A stretch of 64,000 nucleotides of DNA. Origin: Pseudomonas sp. MRSN 12121. Lineage in GTDB: Bacteria > Pseudomonadota > Gammaproteobacteria > Pseudomonadales > Pseudomonadaceae. The stretch's first letter is position 1; each line of letters begins with the position of its first letter. The notes under the pieces are model-generated. The model was not told where the DNA came from. It made no database searches and saw nothing but the letters and a program-made list of their open reading frames with translations. The translations under genes and the position numbers were made by a program. Positions 8,416 through 16,774 of this stretch are shown piece by piece. Where the stretch lies: contig NZ_CP010892.1 in assembly GCF_000931465.1 (NCBI RefSeq), forward strand, positions 5,479,388 to 5,543,387, in the 5' to 3' direction.

Positions 8416-8634
8416 ATGTATGTCTGCCTTTGCACTGGCGTCACCGACGGACAAATCCGCGATGCAATCTACGACGGCTGCTGCAGCTATCGTGAAGTAC
8501 GCCAGGCGACCGGCGTTGCCAGTCAATGCGGAAAGTGTGCCTGCCTGGCCAAGCAGGTCGTTCGTGAAACACTGACCGAACTGCAAAGCAGCCAGCCCGC
8601 GATTCCTTATCCCGTAGAATTTAATGCCGCGTAA
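8416..8634 (+). CDS. bfd: Bacterioferritin-associated ferredoxin
   Basis: Bfd is a small [2Fe-2S] protein that passes electrons to bacterioferritin B so that stored ferric iron can be released. The 72-residue protein has all four cluster ligands in the canonical places: Cys4, Cys6, Cys38 and Cys41 (VCLC and SQCGKC). It sits directly before bfrB but with its own terminator and a Fur-box promoter. The two genes can therefore be regulated oppositely: bfd under low iron, bfrB under high iron. Confidence 0.97.
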   Translation: MYVCLCTGVTDGQIRDAIYDGCCSYREVRQATGVASQCGKCACLAKQVVRETLTELQSSQPAIPYPVEFNAA

Positions 8635-8648
8635 TTAACAGCATTTAA

Positions 8649-8677
8649 AACAGCCGGACTTCATGTCCGGCTTTTTT
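8649..8677 (+). terminator. Rho-independent terminator of bfd
   Basis: AGCCGGAC pairs with GTCCGGCT around TTCAT, followed by six T residues, 15 bases past the bfd stop. It separates bfd from bfrB transcription. Confidence 0.9.
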
Positions 8678-8834
8678 ATGCCTGTAATTCAATCGCTTAG
8701 CGTCAAAACGCAGAACACAAACATTCTTATTCCGATTAATTTTCATATATTATTCAATAACTTAGGTTTGACACCCATGATTGTGCGGCTCAGACTCTGC
8801 CCCTATACCGCTAATTACAGGGCAGGACCCCATC

Positions 8835-9308
8835 ATGAAAGGCGACATCACAGTCATCCAGCATCTCAACAAGATCCTTGCCAATGAACTGGTCGCGATC
8901 AATCAGTACTTCCTGCATGCACGCATGTATGAAGACTGGGGCCTGAACAAGCTGGGCAAACACGAGTATCACGAGTCCATCGACGAGATGAAGCATGCGG
9001 ACAAGCTGATCAAGCGCATCCTCTTCCTCGAAGGCCTGCCAAACGTCCAGGACCTGGGCAAGCTGCACATCGGCGAACACACCAAGGAAATGCTCGAGTG
9101 CGACCTGCGCATCGAACGCACCGGCCACGCCGACCTGAAGGCCGCCATCGCCCACTGCGAGTCGGTTGGCGACTTCGGTAGCCGCGAGCTGCTGGAAGAC
9201 ATCCTGGAGTCGGAAGAAGAACATATCGACTGGCTGGAAACCCAGTTGGGCCTGATCGATAAAGTCGGCCTGGAAAACTACCTGCAATCGCAGATGGGCG
9301 ACGAGTAA
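8835..9308 (+). CDS. bfrB: Bacterioferritin B
   Basis: BfrB is the heme-containing 24-mer ferritin that oxidises and stores iron. The 157-residue protein carries the ferroxidase ligands Glu18, Glu51 and His54, with the other ligands in the second half of the four-helix bundle. Met52, the axial heme ligand shared between subunits, is present in DEMKHADKL. The start is the ATG at 8835 preceded by CAGGACC; an upstream in-frame ATG at 8781 would add an unlikely extension. Its partner bfd lies immediately upstream. Confidence 0.97.
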   Translation: MKGDITVIQHLNKILANELVAINQYFLHARMYEDWGLNKLGKHEYHESIDEMKHADKLIKRILFLEGLPNVQDLGKLHIGEHTKEMLECDLRIERTGHADLKAAIAHCESVGDFGSRELLEDILESEEEHIDWLETQLGLIDKVGLENYLQSQMGDE

Positions 9309-9322
9309 CTCTTCGCCACAAT

Positions 9323-9362
9323 AAAAAAGCCCCGCCTCTCTTACGAGGGCGGGGCTTTTTTA
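9323..9362. terminator. Bidirectional terminator between bfrB and the glutaredoxin gene
   Basis: AAGCCCCGCC pairs with GGCGGGGCTT across a loop of about 11 bases, with A- and T-runs on either side. Confidence 0.85.
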
Positions 9363-9422
9363 TTGCGTGGATAAAACCACGCAACGTACGGGCGCGAACC
9401 TGTCGCGCCCGCAACGGGCGAA

Positions 9423-9761
9423 TCAGGCTTCGGTCTTGGCGGCGGCTTTTTCAGCGGCGGCCTTGATCAGGGTCTGCAACTCACCATTGGCGAACATCTC
9501 GGCCATGATATCGCTGCCGCCGACCAGCTCACCCGCTACCCACAGTTGCGGGAAAGTAGGCCAGTTGGCGTATTTAGGCAGGTTGGCGCGGATTTCCGGG
9601 TTCTGCAGGATGTCCACGTAAGCGAACTTCTCGCCACACCCCATCACGGCCTGAGCGGCTTTCGCGGAGAAGCCGCACTGTGGGGCATTCGGCGAACCTT
9701 TCATGTAAAGCAGAATGGTGTTGTTGGCAATCTGCTCTTTAATAGTTTCGATGATATCCAT
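9423..9761 (-). CDS. grxD: Monothiol glutaredoxin, Grx4 family
   Basis: GrxD carries and transfers [2Fe-2S] clusters, often together with BolA proteins, and takes part in iron sensing. The 112-residue protein has the CGFS active site at Cys29 (SPNAPQCGFSAKA) and the WPTFPQLWV segment of class II monothiol glutaredoxins. The C-terminus is Ala- and Lys-rich. It is monocistronic and stands near the bfd-bfrB iron genes, the same order as in other pseudomonads. Confidence 0.96.
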   Translation of the reverse strand: MDIIETIKEQIANNTILLYMKGSPNAPQCGFSAKAAQAVMGCGEKFAYVDILQNPEIRANLPKYANWPTFPQLWVAGELVGGSDIMAEMFANGELQTLIKAAAEKAAAKTEA

Positions 9762-9857
9762 GGAGCACCTCGGCTGAACTTTCCGACTCTGTTGTCGACA
9801 CGGTGGCGCATTGTAACGGAAAGCCGAGCACCATGCTCGGCCTCTCCGACAGACTCC

Positions 9858-11966
9858 TCAGGCCGCCTCCACCTTCACCGGCACGCCATTGAGCGCCGCA
9901 TTGCCCGACAGCTCGTCCAGCTGGCGCTCGTCGGTCAGGTCATTGGCGCTCGATCCCGGCTGCGCCATGGCGATGCTCATCTGCACGCCCGGCCGCCCAT
10001 GCCCCCAGCCGTGGGGCAGGCTGACCACGCCGGGCATCATCTCGCTGCTGGCCAGGACCTCCACCTCGATCGCCCCGACCCGCGAACTGACTCGCACGCG
10101 CTGCCCGTCGGTCAAGCCGCGGCGATCCAGGTCATCGGGGTGCATCAGCAACTGATGCCGTGGCTTGCCCTTCACCAGCCGATGGTAGTTGTGCATCCAC
10201 GAGTTATTGCTGCGTACATGACGCCGGCCGATCATCACCAGTTCGTCGGCCTCGGGCGCCCGTAGCGTGGCAAAGCGCTCGAGGTCCGCCATGATCGCCG
10301 CCGGAGCGGCCTGCACCCGACGGTTCTCGGTTTTCAGGCGCGCCGCCAGGTTGGGACCGAGCGGCCCCAGGTCGATCCCATGGGGATGATCGGCCAGCGT
10401 CGCCACTGACAGCTTGAACGCGGACGCTTCGCCATACCGGCCTGCCCGCAGCCCTCTGTCGACCATCTGCGCCGGCGGCAGGGTCGGCTTGAGTTCCTTG
10501 CCGGTGCGCGCGGCGAAGGCCCTGGCCAGGCCGACGAAGATTTCCCAGTCATGCAGCGCTCCCTCAGGCTTGGGCAGGATCGCCCGGTTGAAGCGACTGA
10601 CATTGCGCACCGCGAACATATTGAAGGTGGTGTCGTAATGATCGTTTTCCAGCGCCGAGGTCGACGGCAGGATCAGATCCGCGTAACGCGTGGTTTCGTT
10701 GATATACAGGTCGACGCTGACCATGAACTCCAGGCCGTCCAGGGCCTGTTCCAGCTGCCGCCCGTTGGGCGTGGACAGCACCGGGTTGCCGGCCACCGTG
10801 ATCAGCGCCTGGACCTGGCCGGCCCCTTCGGTCAGCATCTCTTCGGCCAGCGCCGACACCGGCAGTTCGCCACCATACTCCGGACGCCCGGAAACCCGGC
10901 TTTGCCAGGCATTGAAGTGCCCACCCGAGGTCGCCGCCACCAGGTCCACCGCGGGCTCGGTGCACAAGGCCCCGCCGACCCGATCGAGATTCCCGGTCAC
11001 CAGGTTGAGCAACTGCACCAACCAGTGGCAAAGGGTGCCGAACGACTGCGTGGACACCCCCATGCGGCCGTAACACACGGCCTTGTCTGCCGCGGCGAAA
11101 TCCCGCGCCAGCTGGCGGATCCGCGGCGCCGGCACCGAACACAACGGGCTCATGGCTTCGGCGCTGAAGCCGGCGACGGCCTGGCGTACTTGCTCCAGGC
11201 CGTCCACCGGCAAATGAGTGTCGCGCCCCAGGCCTTCCTCGAAGATCGTCTGCAGCATGCCGAACAGCAGCGCCACGTCGCCTCCCGGGCGAATGAACAC
11301 ATGCTGGTCGGCCATCGCCGCCGTCTCGCTCCGGCGCGGATCGACCACTATCACTTTGCCGCCTCGCGCCTGGATCGCCTTCAGCCGCTTCTCCACATCC
11401 GGCACCGTCATGATGCTGCCGTTGGAGGCCAGCGGGTTGCCGCCGAGGATCAGCATGCAATCGGTGTTATCGATATCCGGGATCGGCAGCAGCAACCCGT
11501 GGCCGTACATCAGGTAACTGCTCAAATGCTGCGGCAGCTGGTCCACCGACGTGGCGGAAAAACGGTTGCGGGTCTTCAACAGGCCGAGGAAGTAGTTGCT
11601 GTGGGTCATCAGCCCGTAGTTGTGCACGCTGGGATTGCCCTGGTAGACCGCCACCGCATCGCTGCCATGGCGCTCCTGGATCGCCGCCAGCCGCTCGGCC
11701 ACCAGGTCGAAAGCCTCGTCCCACTCCATGGCCTGCCATTCGCCACCGACCCTGCGCATGGGTTGGCGCAGCCGGTCCGGATCGTTCTGGATATCCTGCA
11801 GCGCCACGGCCTTGGGGCAGATGTGGCCACGACTGAAGCTGTCCTGGGCATCGCCCTTGATCGACGTTATCCGCGGGCCGGCGCCGTCGAGGTCGGTGGT
11901 TTCGATGGTCAAGCCGCAGATGGCTTCGCACAGGTGGCAGGCACGGTGGTGGAGAGTCTTGGTCAT
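9858..11966 (-). CDS. Molybdopterin (bis-MGD) oxidoreductase, DMSO reductase superfamily
   Basis: This 702-residue cytoplasmic protein has an N-terminal [4Fe-4S] motif C-x2-C-x3-C-x32-C (Cys10, 13, 17, 50), the Molybdopterin domain (about 60-450) and a C-terminal molydopterin-dinucleotide-binding domain (about 560-690, GRRHVRSNNSWMHN and SLPHGWGHGRPG). There is no Tat signal. The segment where the Mo ligand usually sits reads SATSVDQLPQHL, so Ser rather than Cys or Sec may be the ligand; I cannot settle this. No electron-transfer partner subunit is adjacent. The substrate is unknown, and annotation as nitrate reductase or formate dehydrogenase would go beyond the evidence. Confidence 0.85.
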   Translation of the reverse strand: MTKTLHHRACHLCEAICGLTIETTDLDGAGPRITSIKGDAQDSFSRGHICPKAVALQDIQNDPDRLRQPMRRVGGEWQAMEWDEAFDLVAERLAAIQERHGSDAVAVYQGNPSVHNYGLMTHSNYFLGLLKTRNRFSATSVDQLPQHLSSYLMYGHGLLLPIPDIDNTDCMLILGGNPLASNGSIMTVPDVEKRLKAIQARGGKVIVVDPRRSETAAMADQHVFIRPGGDVALLFGMLQTIFEEGLGRDTHLPVDGLEQVRQAVAGFSAEAMSPLCSVPAPRIRQLARDFAAADKAVCYGRMGVSTQSFGTLCHWLVQLLNLVTGNLDRVGGALCTEPAVDLVAATSGGHFNAWQSRVSGRPEYGGELPVSALAEEMLTEGAGQVQALITVAGNPVLSTPNGRQLEQALDGLEFMVSVDLYINETTRYADLILPSTSALENDHYDTTFNMFAVRNVSRFNRAILPKPEGALHDWEIFVGLARAFAARTGKELKPTLPPAQMVDRGLRAGRYGEASAFKLSVATLADHPHGIDLGPLGPNLAARLKTENRRVQAAPAAIMADLERFATLRAPEADELVMIGRRHVRSNNSWMHNYHRLVKGKPRHQLLMHPDDLDRRGLTDGQRVRVSSRVGAIEVEVLASSEMMPGVVSLPHGWGHGRPGVQMSIAMAQPGSSANDLTDERQLDELSGNAALNGVPVKVEAA

Positions 11967-12091
11967 GGCCAGTCTCTGTTTTATTCGGGCGGCCAGCGTC
12001 AGGCCGCGGGAACAAAACTATGCTGCCGGACCGGCATCGGCGCCAGAGACGTTCGTCTTGTGAATCGACCGGCATCAAGCCAGCCGATGGC

Positions 12092-12385
12092 TCAACTGGA
12101 AGGCAGCCGGGGAGGATCGTCCTGATGCGCGACGGGCGTCATGCCGTCCAGCGGAGCCTGCTCGCCCTCCGCCCCATTGAACTCAGCGAGCAATCGCCAG
12201 TGCTCGTCCAGGTTGCTGCTGATGCTCAACATGCGCTCGATCATCTGGCGCGCGGCGTTACGCGTCACGCTGTCTTCGCTGCGCAACAACTCGAAAGACA
12301 TCGAGGTGATGGAAGCGGTCAGGTCGGTCAGGGTGCGCGTGGTCAACCCCAACAAGGTCTTCAGTTGCTGTTCTTTCGATTCCAT
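12092..12385 (-). CDS. Small conserved-type hypothetical protein
   Basis: This 97-residue, mostly helical protein (MESKEQQLKTLLGLTTRTLT...) has no cysteines, signal peptide or membrane segment. The first 70 residues are amphipathic and Ser/Thr/Leu-rich, compatible with a short coiled coil, and the last 25 are Pro-rich and disordered. I chose the ATG at 12385 because AGGGAA lies nine bases before it; a GTG nine bases further upstream is too near that site. It lies between the molybdopterin enzyme and argF and has no recognised function. Confidence 0.6.
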   Translation of the reverse strand: MESKEQQLKTLLGLTTRTLTDLTASITSMSFELLRSEDSVTRNAARQMIERMLSISSNLDEHWRLLAEFNGAEGEQAPLDGMTPVAHQDDPPRLPSS

Positions 12386-12733
12386 TCCAAGCACTTCCCT
12401 GTTGCCGGTGCGCCTTTATAACCTCAGCCTTCTGCCTCGGGAAAGGTTTCAGGCCAGGGACCTCAAGCGCAGGGTATGACGACGCTTCGGGGCCTGGCGC
12501 CCGCCCTAGGCCAATGCTCGCAGAAAACCCTGGAGGGAAATGCCAAGTCGCGCCAACCAGATGCCAGATAGCGGCGTGTGGCGGGAGCCGCGTTGCAAAG
12601 CGGCCGAGGCGCAGTGTAAAAAGGGGGCCTGCTCGCCCGGCACCCGGGGGAGCAACGCCCCGCACAGCGGCGCATGCCGATCTGGCAGAGCCCCTGGTTG
12701 AACAGGGTGAAAGCCCGGATACCAAGCCTACTA
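12386..12733. other. Intergenic region upstream of argF
   Basis: About 350 GC-rich bases with short open frames on both strands, none with convincing protein character or ribosome-binding site. The argF operator lies at its right end. I see nothing else. Confidence 0.4.
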
Positions 12734-12770
12734 TTGGTAAGACGCGACATTTAATTATAAGATCGCGCCT
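12734..12770 (-). promoter_or_regulatory. ArgR operator upstream of argF
   Basis: On the minus strand TGTCGCGTCTTACCAA (12734-12749) matches the P. aeruginosa ArgR half-site TGTCGC-N8-AA exactly. A weaker copy, AGGCGCGATCTTATAA (12755-12770), is positioned 21 bases away as required for the tandem operator. ArgR repression of argF is established in P. aeruginosa. Confidence 0.8.
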
Positions 12771-12875
12771 TCCCCTATTTCGTCGCCCCGTGCGGCTTTC
12801 GCCGCAGGTCTCGCCCGTTTCTCGATTAAACAAGGCTTTGAGTATCTGCGGTCTGTTGCAAAAAGGTAGTTAATG

Positions 12876-13796
12876 ATGAGCGCAAGGCACTTTCTCTCCC
12901 TGATGGATTGCACGCCCGAAGAGCTGGTCAGCGTGATTCGTCGAGGCATCGAGCTGAAGGACCTGCGTAATCGCGGCGTACTCTTCGAGCCCCTGAAAAA
13001 CCGCGTTCTCGGGATGATTTTCGAGAAGTCCTCTACCCGCACCCGTCTTTCCTTCGAGGCCGGCATGATTCAGCTCGGCGGCCAGGCGATCTTCCTGTCC
13101 CCACGGGATACCCAGCTGGGCCGTGGCGAACCGATCAGCGACTGCGCGATCGTGATGTCGCGCATGCTCGATGCGGTGATGATCCGTACCTTTGCCCACA
13201 GCACCCTGACCGAGTTCGCGGCCAACTCCCGCGTACCGGTGATCAATGGCCTGTCCGACGACCTGCATCCGTGCCAGTTGCTGGCGGACATGCAGACCTT
13301 CCTCGAACACCGCGGCTCGATCCAGGGCAAGACCGTGGCCTGGATCGGCGACGGCAACAACATGTGCAACAGCTATATAGAAGCGGCGATCCAGTTCGAC
13401 TTCCAACTGCGCATCGCCTGCCCCGAAGGCTACGACCCCAACCCTGAATTCGTCGCCCGCGCCGGCGACCGGGTGAGCATCGTGCGCGATCCGAAAGACG
13501 CGGTCATCGGCGCCCATCTGGTGAGCACCGATGTCTGGACTTCCATGGGCCAGGAAGAAGAAACCGCCGAGCGCCTCAAGCTGTTCGCGCCGTTCCAGGT
13601 CAGTCGTGCCCTGCTCGACCTGGCCGCCGAGGATGTGCTGTTCATGCACTGCCTGCCCGCCCACCGCGGCGAAGAAATCAGCCTCGATCTGCTGGACGAC
13701 CCACGCTCCGTGGCATGGGACCAGGCAGAAAACCGTCTCCACGCACAGAAGGCCCTGCTCGAGTTTCTGGTCGAGCCGGCGTACCACCACGCATGA
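12876..13796 (+). CDS. argF: Anabolic ornithine carbamoyltransferase
   Basis: ArgF makes citrulline from ornithine and carbamoyl phosphate. The 306-residue protein carries the carbamoyl-phosphate loop EKSSTRTRLSFE, the DDLHPCQLLADM and WIGDGNNMCNS segments, and the ornithine-binding FMHCLPAHRGEE. The length and sequence match the biosynthetic enzyme, not the catabolic ArcB. There are two consecutive ATG codons (12873 and 12876); I use the second because MSARHF is the usual N-terminus. The downstream ABC ATPase overlaps its stop by four bases. Confidence 0.97.
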   Translation: MSARHFLSLMDCTPEELVSVIRRGIELKDLRNRGVLFEPLKNRVLGMIFEKSSTRTRLSFEAGMIQLGGQAIFLSPRDTQLGRGEPISDCAIVMSRMLDAVMIRTFAHSTLTEFAANSRVPVINGLSDDLHPCQLLADMQTFLEHRGSIQGKTVAWIGDGNNMCNSYIEAAIQFDFQLRIACPEGYDPNPEFVARAGDRVSIVRDPKDAVIGAHLVSTDVWTSMGQEEETAERLKLFAPFQVSRALLDLAAEDVLFMHCLPAHRGEEISLDLLDDPRSVAWDQAENRLHAQKALLEFLVEPAYHHA

Positions 13797-14902
13797 GCCA
13801 GTCACTGCTGCTCAACCTGCGCAACCTCGCCTGCGGCTATCAGGACCAGCGGGTCGTACAGAACCTCAACCTGCACCTCAACGCCGGTGATATCGGCTGC
13901 CTGCTCGGCTCTTCCGGTTGCGGCAAGACCACCACCCTGCGCGCGATTGCCGGCTTCGAACCGGTGCACGAAGGGGAGATCCAGCTGGCCGGGGAGACCA
14001 TTTCCAGCGCCGGTTTCACCCTGGCCCCGGAACGGCGGCGAATCGGCATGGTGTTCCAGGACTACGCCCTGTTCCCCCACCTTTGCGTGGCGGACAACAT
14101 CGCCTTCGGCATCCGCAAGCATCCACAGAAGCAGCGGGTCGTCGAAGAGATGCTGGAACTGGTCAACCTGAAGAACCTCGGCAAACGCTTCCCCCACGAG
14201 CTGTCCGGTGGCCAGCAGCAACGGGTCGCCCTGGCCCGGGCACTGGCGCCGGAACCGCAGTTGCTGCTGCTCGACGAACCCTTCTCCAACCTCGACGGCG
14301 AATTGCGCCGCAAGCTCAGCCACGAGGTCCGCGACATCCTCAAGGCGCGGGGCACCAGCGCGATTCTGGTCACGCACGACCAGGAAGAAGCCTTTGCCGT
14401 CAGCGACCACGTCGGTGTGTTCAAGGAAGGACGCCTGGAACAGTGGGACACCCCGTACAACCTCTATCACGAACCGCTGACGCCGTTCGTGGCGAGCTTT
14501 ATCGGCCAGGGATATTTCATTCGCGGCCAGCTGGACAGTCCGGAGTCGGTGCAGACCGAGCTGGGCGTGCTGCGCGGCAATCGCGCCTACACCTGGCCAG
14601 CCGGCGGCGCGGTGGATGTCCTGCTACGTCCGGACGATATCGTCTACGCCCCGGACAGCGCCCTCAAGGCGCGGATCGTCGGCAAGAGCTTCCAGGGCGC
14701 GTCGACCCTGTACCGCCTGCAACTGCCGACCGGCAGCCAGCTGGAATCGATCTTCCCGAGCCATGCCGACCATCAGGTAGGAGCCGACGTGGGGATCCGC
14801 GTGGCCGCCGAGCACCTGGTGCTGTTCCAGGCCTCCGGCAGCACCGCGGCCCAGCTGCCGCAAAGCGAATCGGGCGTTCGTCGCTACAGCGGCGCCCGTT
14901 GA
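13793..14902 (+). CDS. ABC transporter ATP-binding protein, FbpC/PotA-like
   Basis: This 369-residue ATPase has Walker A GSSGCGKTT (39-47), Q-loop, signature LSGGQQQR, Walker B LLLLDEP and the H-loop ILVTHD. A C-terminal TOBE-type regulatory domain (about 240-350, LLRPDDIVY) follows. The architecture is that of ferric-iron, spermidine or sulphate importers (FbpC, PotA, CysA). Its start overlaps the argF stop, so it is translationally coupled to argF. No permease or binding protein is adjacent, so the partner subunits must be encoded elsewhere. A similar argF-ABC pairing occurs in other pseudomonads. The substrate is unknown. Confidence 0.9.
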   Translation: MSQSLLLNLRNLACGYQDQRVVQNLNLHLNAGDIGCLLGSSGCGKTTTLRAIAGFEPVHEGEIQLAGETISSAGFTLAPERRRIGMVFQDYALFPHLCVADNIAFGIRKHPQKQRVVEEMLELVNLKNLGKRFPHELSGGQQQRVALARALAPEPQLLLLDEPFSNLDGELRRKLSHEVRDILKARGTSAILVTHDQEEAFAVSDHVGVFKEGRLEQWDTPYNLYHEPLTPFVASFIGQGYFIRGQLDSPESVQTELGVLRGNRAYTWPAGGAVDVLLRPDDIVYAPDSALKARIVGKSFQGASTLYRLQLPTGSQLESIFPSHADHQVGADVGIRVAAEHLVLFQASGSTAAQLPQSESGVRRYSGAR

Positions 14903-14989
14903 TCGACCCGGAGCCGGTGCGCCGGCTCCGCTGTCCTCTTCTACCCCACCTGCCCCACACCACAGCCCAGCGCGGCGCGGCGCGCTGAA

Positions 14990-15460
14990 TCAGTCGCGAC
15001 CGATATCGGCGAATGTCGCCTGGGTGTGTTCGGCCAATACCGCGGCGGCAAGCTCCACCTCCAGCCCGCGCCGACCGGCGCTGACGAAAATGCTGGCAAA
15101 GGGTTGGGCACTGTTATCGATAAAGGTGCGCAGGCGCTTTTTCTGCCCCAGCGGGCTGATCCCGCCCAACAGGTAGCCCGTGGCCCGTTGCGCCGCGGCC
15201 GGGTCGGCCATCTCGGCCTTCTTCACCCCAGCGGCATGGGCCAGCGCCTTGAGATCGAGGCTTCCGACGACTGGAACCACTGCCACCAGCAACTCCCCTT
15301 TTTCACTGCTGGCCAATAGCGTCTTGAACACCTGCGCCGGATCGAGGCCCAGCTTTTCCGCTGCCTCCAGGCCATAGGACGCGGCCTTGGGGTCGTGTTC
15401 GTAACTGTGCACACGATGTTCGGCGCGAACTTTCTTCAGCAGATCCAGTGCAGGGGTCAT
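14990..15460 (-). CDS. ybaK: Cys-tRNA(Pro)/Cys-tRNA(Cys) deacylase
   Basis: YbaK hydrolyses mischarged Cys-tRNA(Pro) in trans, protecting translation fidelity. The 156-residue protein has the YbaK/ProX fold signatures FKTLLASSEKGELLVAVVPV, with Lys in the active site, and GYLLGGISPLGQKK. I use the ATG at 15460 (MTPALDLLKK), which gives the normal family length; a frame extending to 15625 is not needed. It is convergent with the argF operon. Confidence 0.95.
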   Translation of the reverse strand: MTPALDLLKKVRAEHRVHSYEHDPKAASYGLEAAEKLGLDPAQVFKTLLASSEKGELLVAVVPVVGSLDLKALAHAAGVKKAEMADPAAAQRATGYLLGGISPLGQKKRLRTFIDNSAQPFASIFVSAGRRGLEVELAAAVLAEHTQATFADIGRD

Positions 15461-15672
15461 GGCAACTCCATTGGCGGGAAAACGAATGAGGAAGGTGCCG
15501 GCGATTCTAGGATATCCGTCGGAAAAAGGCTCTATTCCCGCGCCCTTCACAACCACCTCGACTATCACCGAGGCCGCGCCGGCCGGGACTTTTGCCCAGA
15601 ACCGCTGCGCCCTGCGCAAGATCATTCATACAACTGATAGTTATTAAATGACCAATGGTTCACTTTCGACCT
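15461..15672. other. Intergenic region before the glpF promoter
   Basis: About 210 bases between divergent ybaK and glpF. The left part is GC-rich and the right part AT-rich, where the glpF promoter begins. No gene is seen. Confidence 0.4.
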
Positions 15673-15713
15673 TTGACAGCAATCTTTCTTGTCTATATTT
15701 TTTCGTTTGCGAA
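15673..15713 (+). promoter_or_regulatory. glpF promoter with GlpR-like operator
   Basis: A TTGACA -35 (15673-15678) is followed 17 bases later by TATTTT, or 15 bases later by TATATT. The palindrome TTTTCGTTTGCGAA (15700-15713) overlaps the -10 and start region. The same TTTTCG-N4-YGAA pattern stands before glpD, and TTCG/CGAA arms are typical of GlpR sites. Repressor bound here would occlude polymerase. Confidence 0.75.
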
Positions 15714-15843
15714 TATCATGTACCGGATTCAACGTCGTACCCAGCAGTGAGCCGAGACCGGGATGGGGATCCCGCCAAGGCTGGAAATCGCGACCAGAGC
15801 CATCCAGGCCGGCGCCAGACAACAACAAAAACCGAGGTTTTCA

Positions 15844-16695
15844 ATGACAACTGCGCTACAACAACCGTCGCTCTCCGGCCAATGCATGGCCGAATTCCTG
15901 GGTACCGCCTTGTTGATCTTCTTCGGCACCGGTTGCGTCGCCGCGCTCAAGGTCGCGGGCGCCAGCTTTGGCCTGTGGGAAATCAGCATCATCTGGGGGA
16001 TCGGCGTCAGCATGGCGATCTACCTCACCGCCGGCGTTTCCGGCGCGCACCTCAATCCCGCCGTCAGCATCGCGCTGTGCATCTTTGCCGATTTCGAAAA
16101 ACGCAAACTGCCGTTCTATATCTTCTCCCAGGTCGCCGGCGCCTTCTGCGCGGCGCTGCTGGTCTACACCCTGTACAGCAACCTGTTCTTCGATTACGAA
16201 CAGGCTCATCAGATGGTCCGCGGCTCCCAGGCCAGCCTCGAACTGGCGTCGGTGTTTTCCACCTACCCCAACCCGGCCCTGTCCACCGCCCAGGCCTTCC
16301 TGGTCGAAGTGGTGATTACCGCGATCCTGATGGGCGTGATCATGTCCCTGACCGACGACAATAATGGCCTGCCGCGCGGCCCTATGGCTCCCTTGCTGAT
16401 CGGCCTGCTGATTGCCGTGATCGGCAGCGCCATGGGCCCATTGACCGGTTTCGCGATGAACCCGGCGCGGGATTTTGGCCCTAAACTGATGACATTCTTC
16501 ATGGGCTGGGGCGAGGTGTCCTTTACCGGCGGGCGCGATATTCCGTATTTCCTGGTGCCGATTTTCGCGCCGATCCTTGGCGCCTGCCTCGGCGCCGTGG
16601 CCTATCGCGGGTTGATCGCACGCCACCTGCCCGCCGCTGTTCCCGCACCCACGGATGCCAAGCAAGCCATTGACGGCAAAGTAAGAACTTCTTGA
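15844..16695 (+). CDS. glpF: Glycerol uptake facilitator (aquaglyceroporin)
   Basis: GlpF lets glycerol diffuse across the inner membrane. The 283-residue protein has six membrane helices and the two half-helix NPA motifs SGAHLNPAVS and GFAMNPARD, where Asp after the second NPAR marks an aquaglyceroporin rather than a water channel. I use the ATG at 15844; an upstream in-frame start would lie in the promoter leader. The leader of about 130 bases between promoter and start is unusually long. glpK follows after 79 bases. Confidence 0.97.
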   Translation: MTTALQQPSLSGQCMAEFLGTALLIFFGTGCVAALKVAGASFGLWEISIIWGIGVSMAIYLTAGVSGAHLNPAVSIALCIFADFEKRKLPFYIFSQVAGAFCAALLVYTLYSNLFFDYEQAHQMVRGSQASLELASVFSTYPNPALSTAQAFLVEVVITAILMGVIMSLTDDNNGLPRGPMAPLLIGLLIAVIGSAMGPLTGFAMNPARDFGPKLMTFFMGWGEVSFTGGRDIPYFLVPIFAPILGACLGAVAYRGLIARHLPAAVPAPTDAKQAIDGKVRTS

Positions 16696-16774
16696 AACCG
16701 GCGGCACGGGGTCCTGCCCACTACCGATCCCGCGCCCTCAGCCCACTTCCTTATTTTCGTCCAAGGCAATCGAC

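Noticed and set aside
12463..12833. Open frames on both strands in the argF upstream gap (for example a 95-codon minus-strand frame).
   Set aside because: Arg/Pro/Cys-rich composition typical of shadow frames in GC-rich DNA, no ribosome-binding site, and the region holds the ArgR operator.
15461..15625. N-terminal extension of ybaK by 55 codons.
   Set aside because: The extension has no family match, and the ATG at 15460 gives the normal YbaK length and N-terminus.
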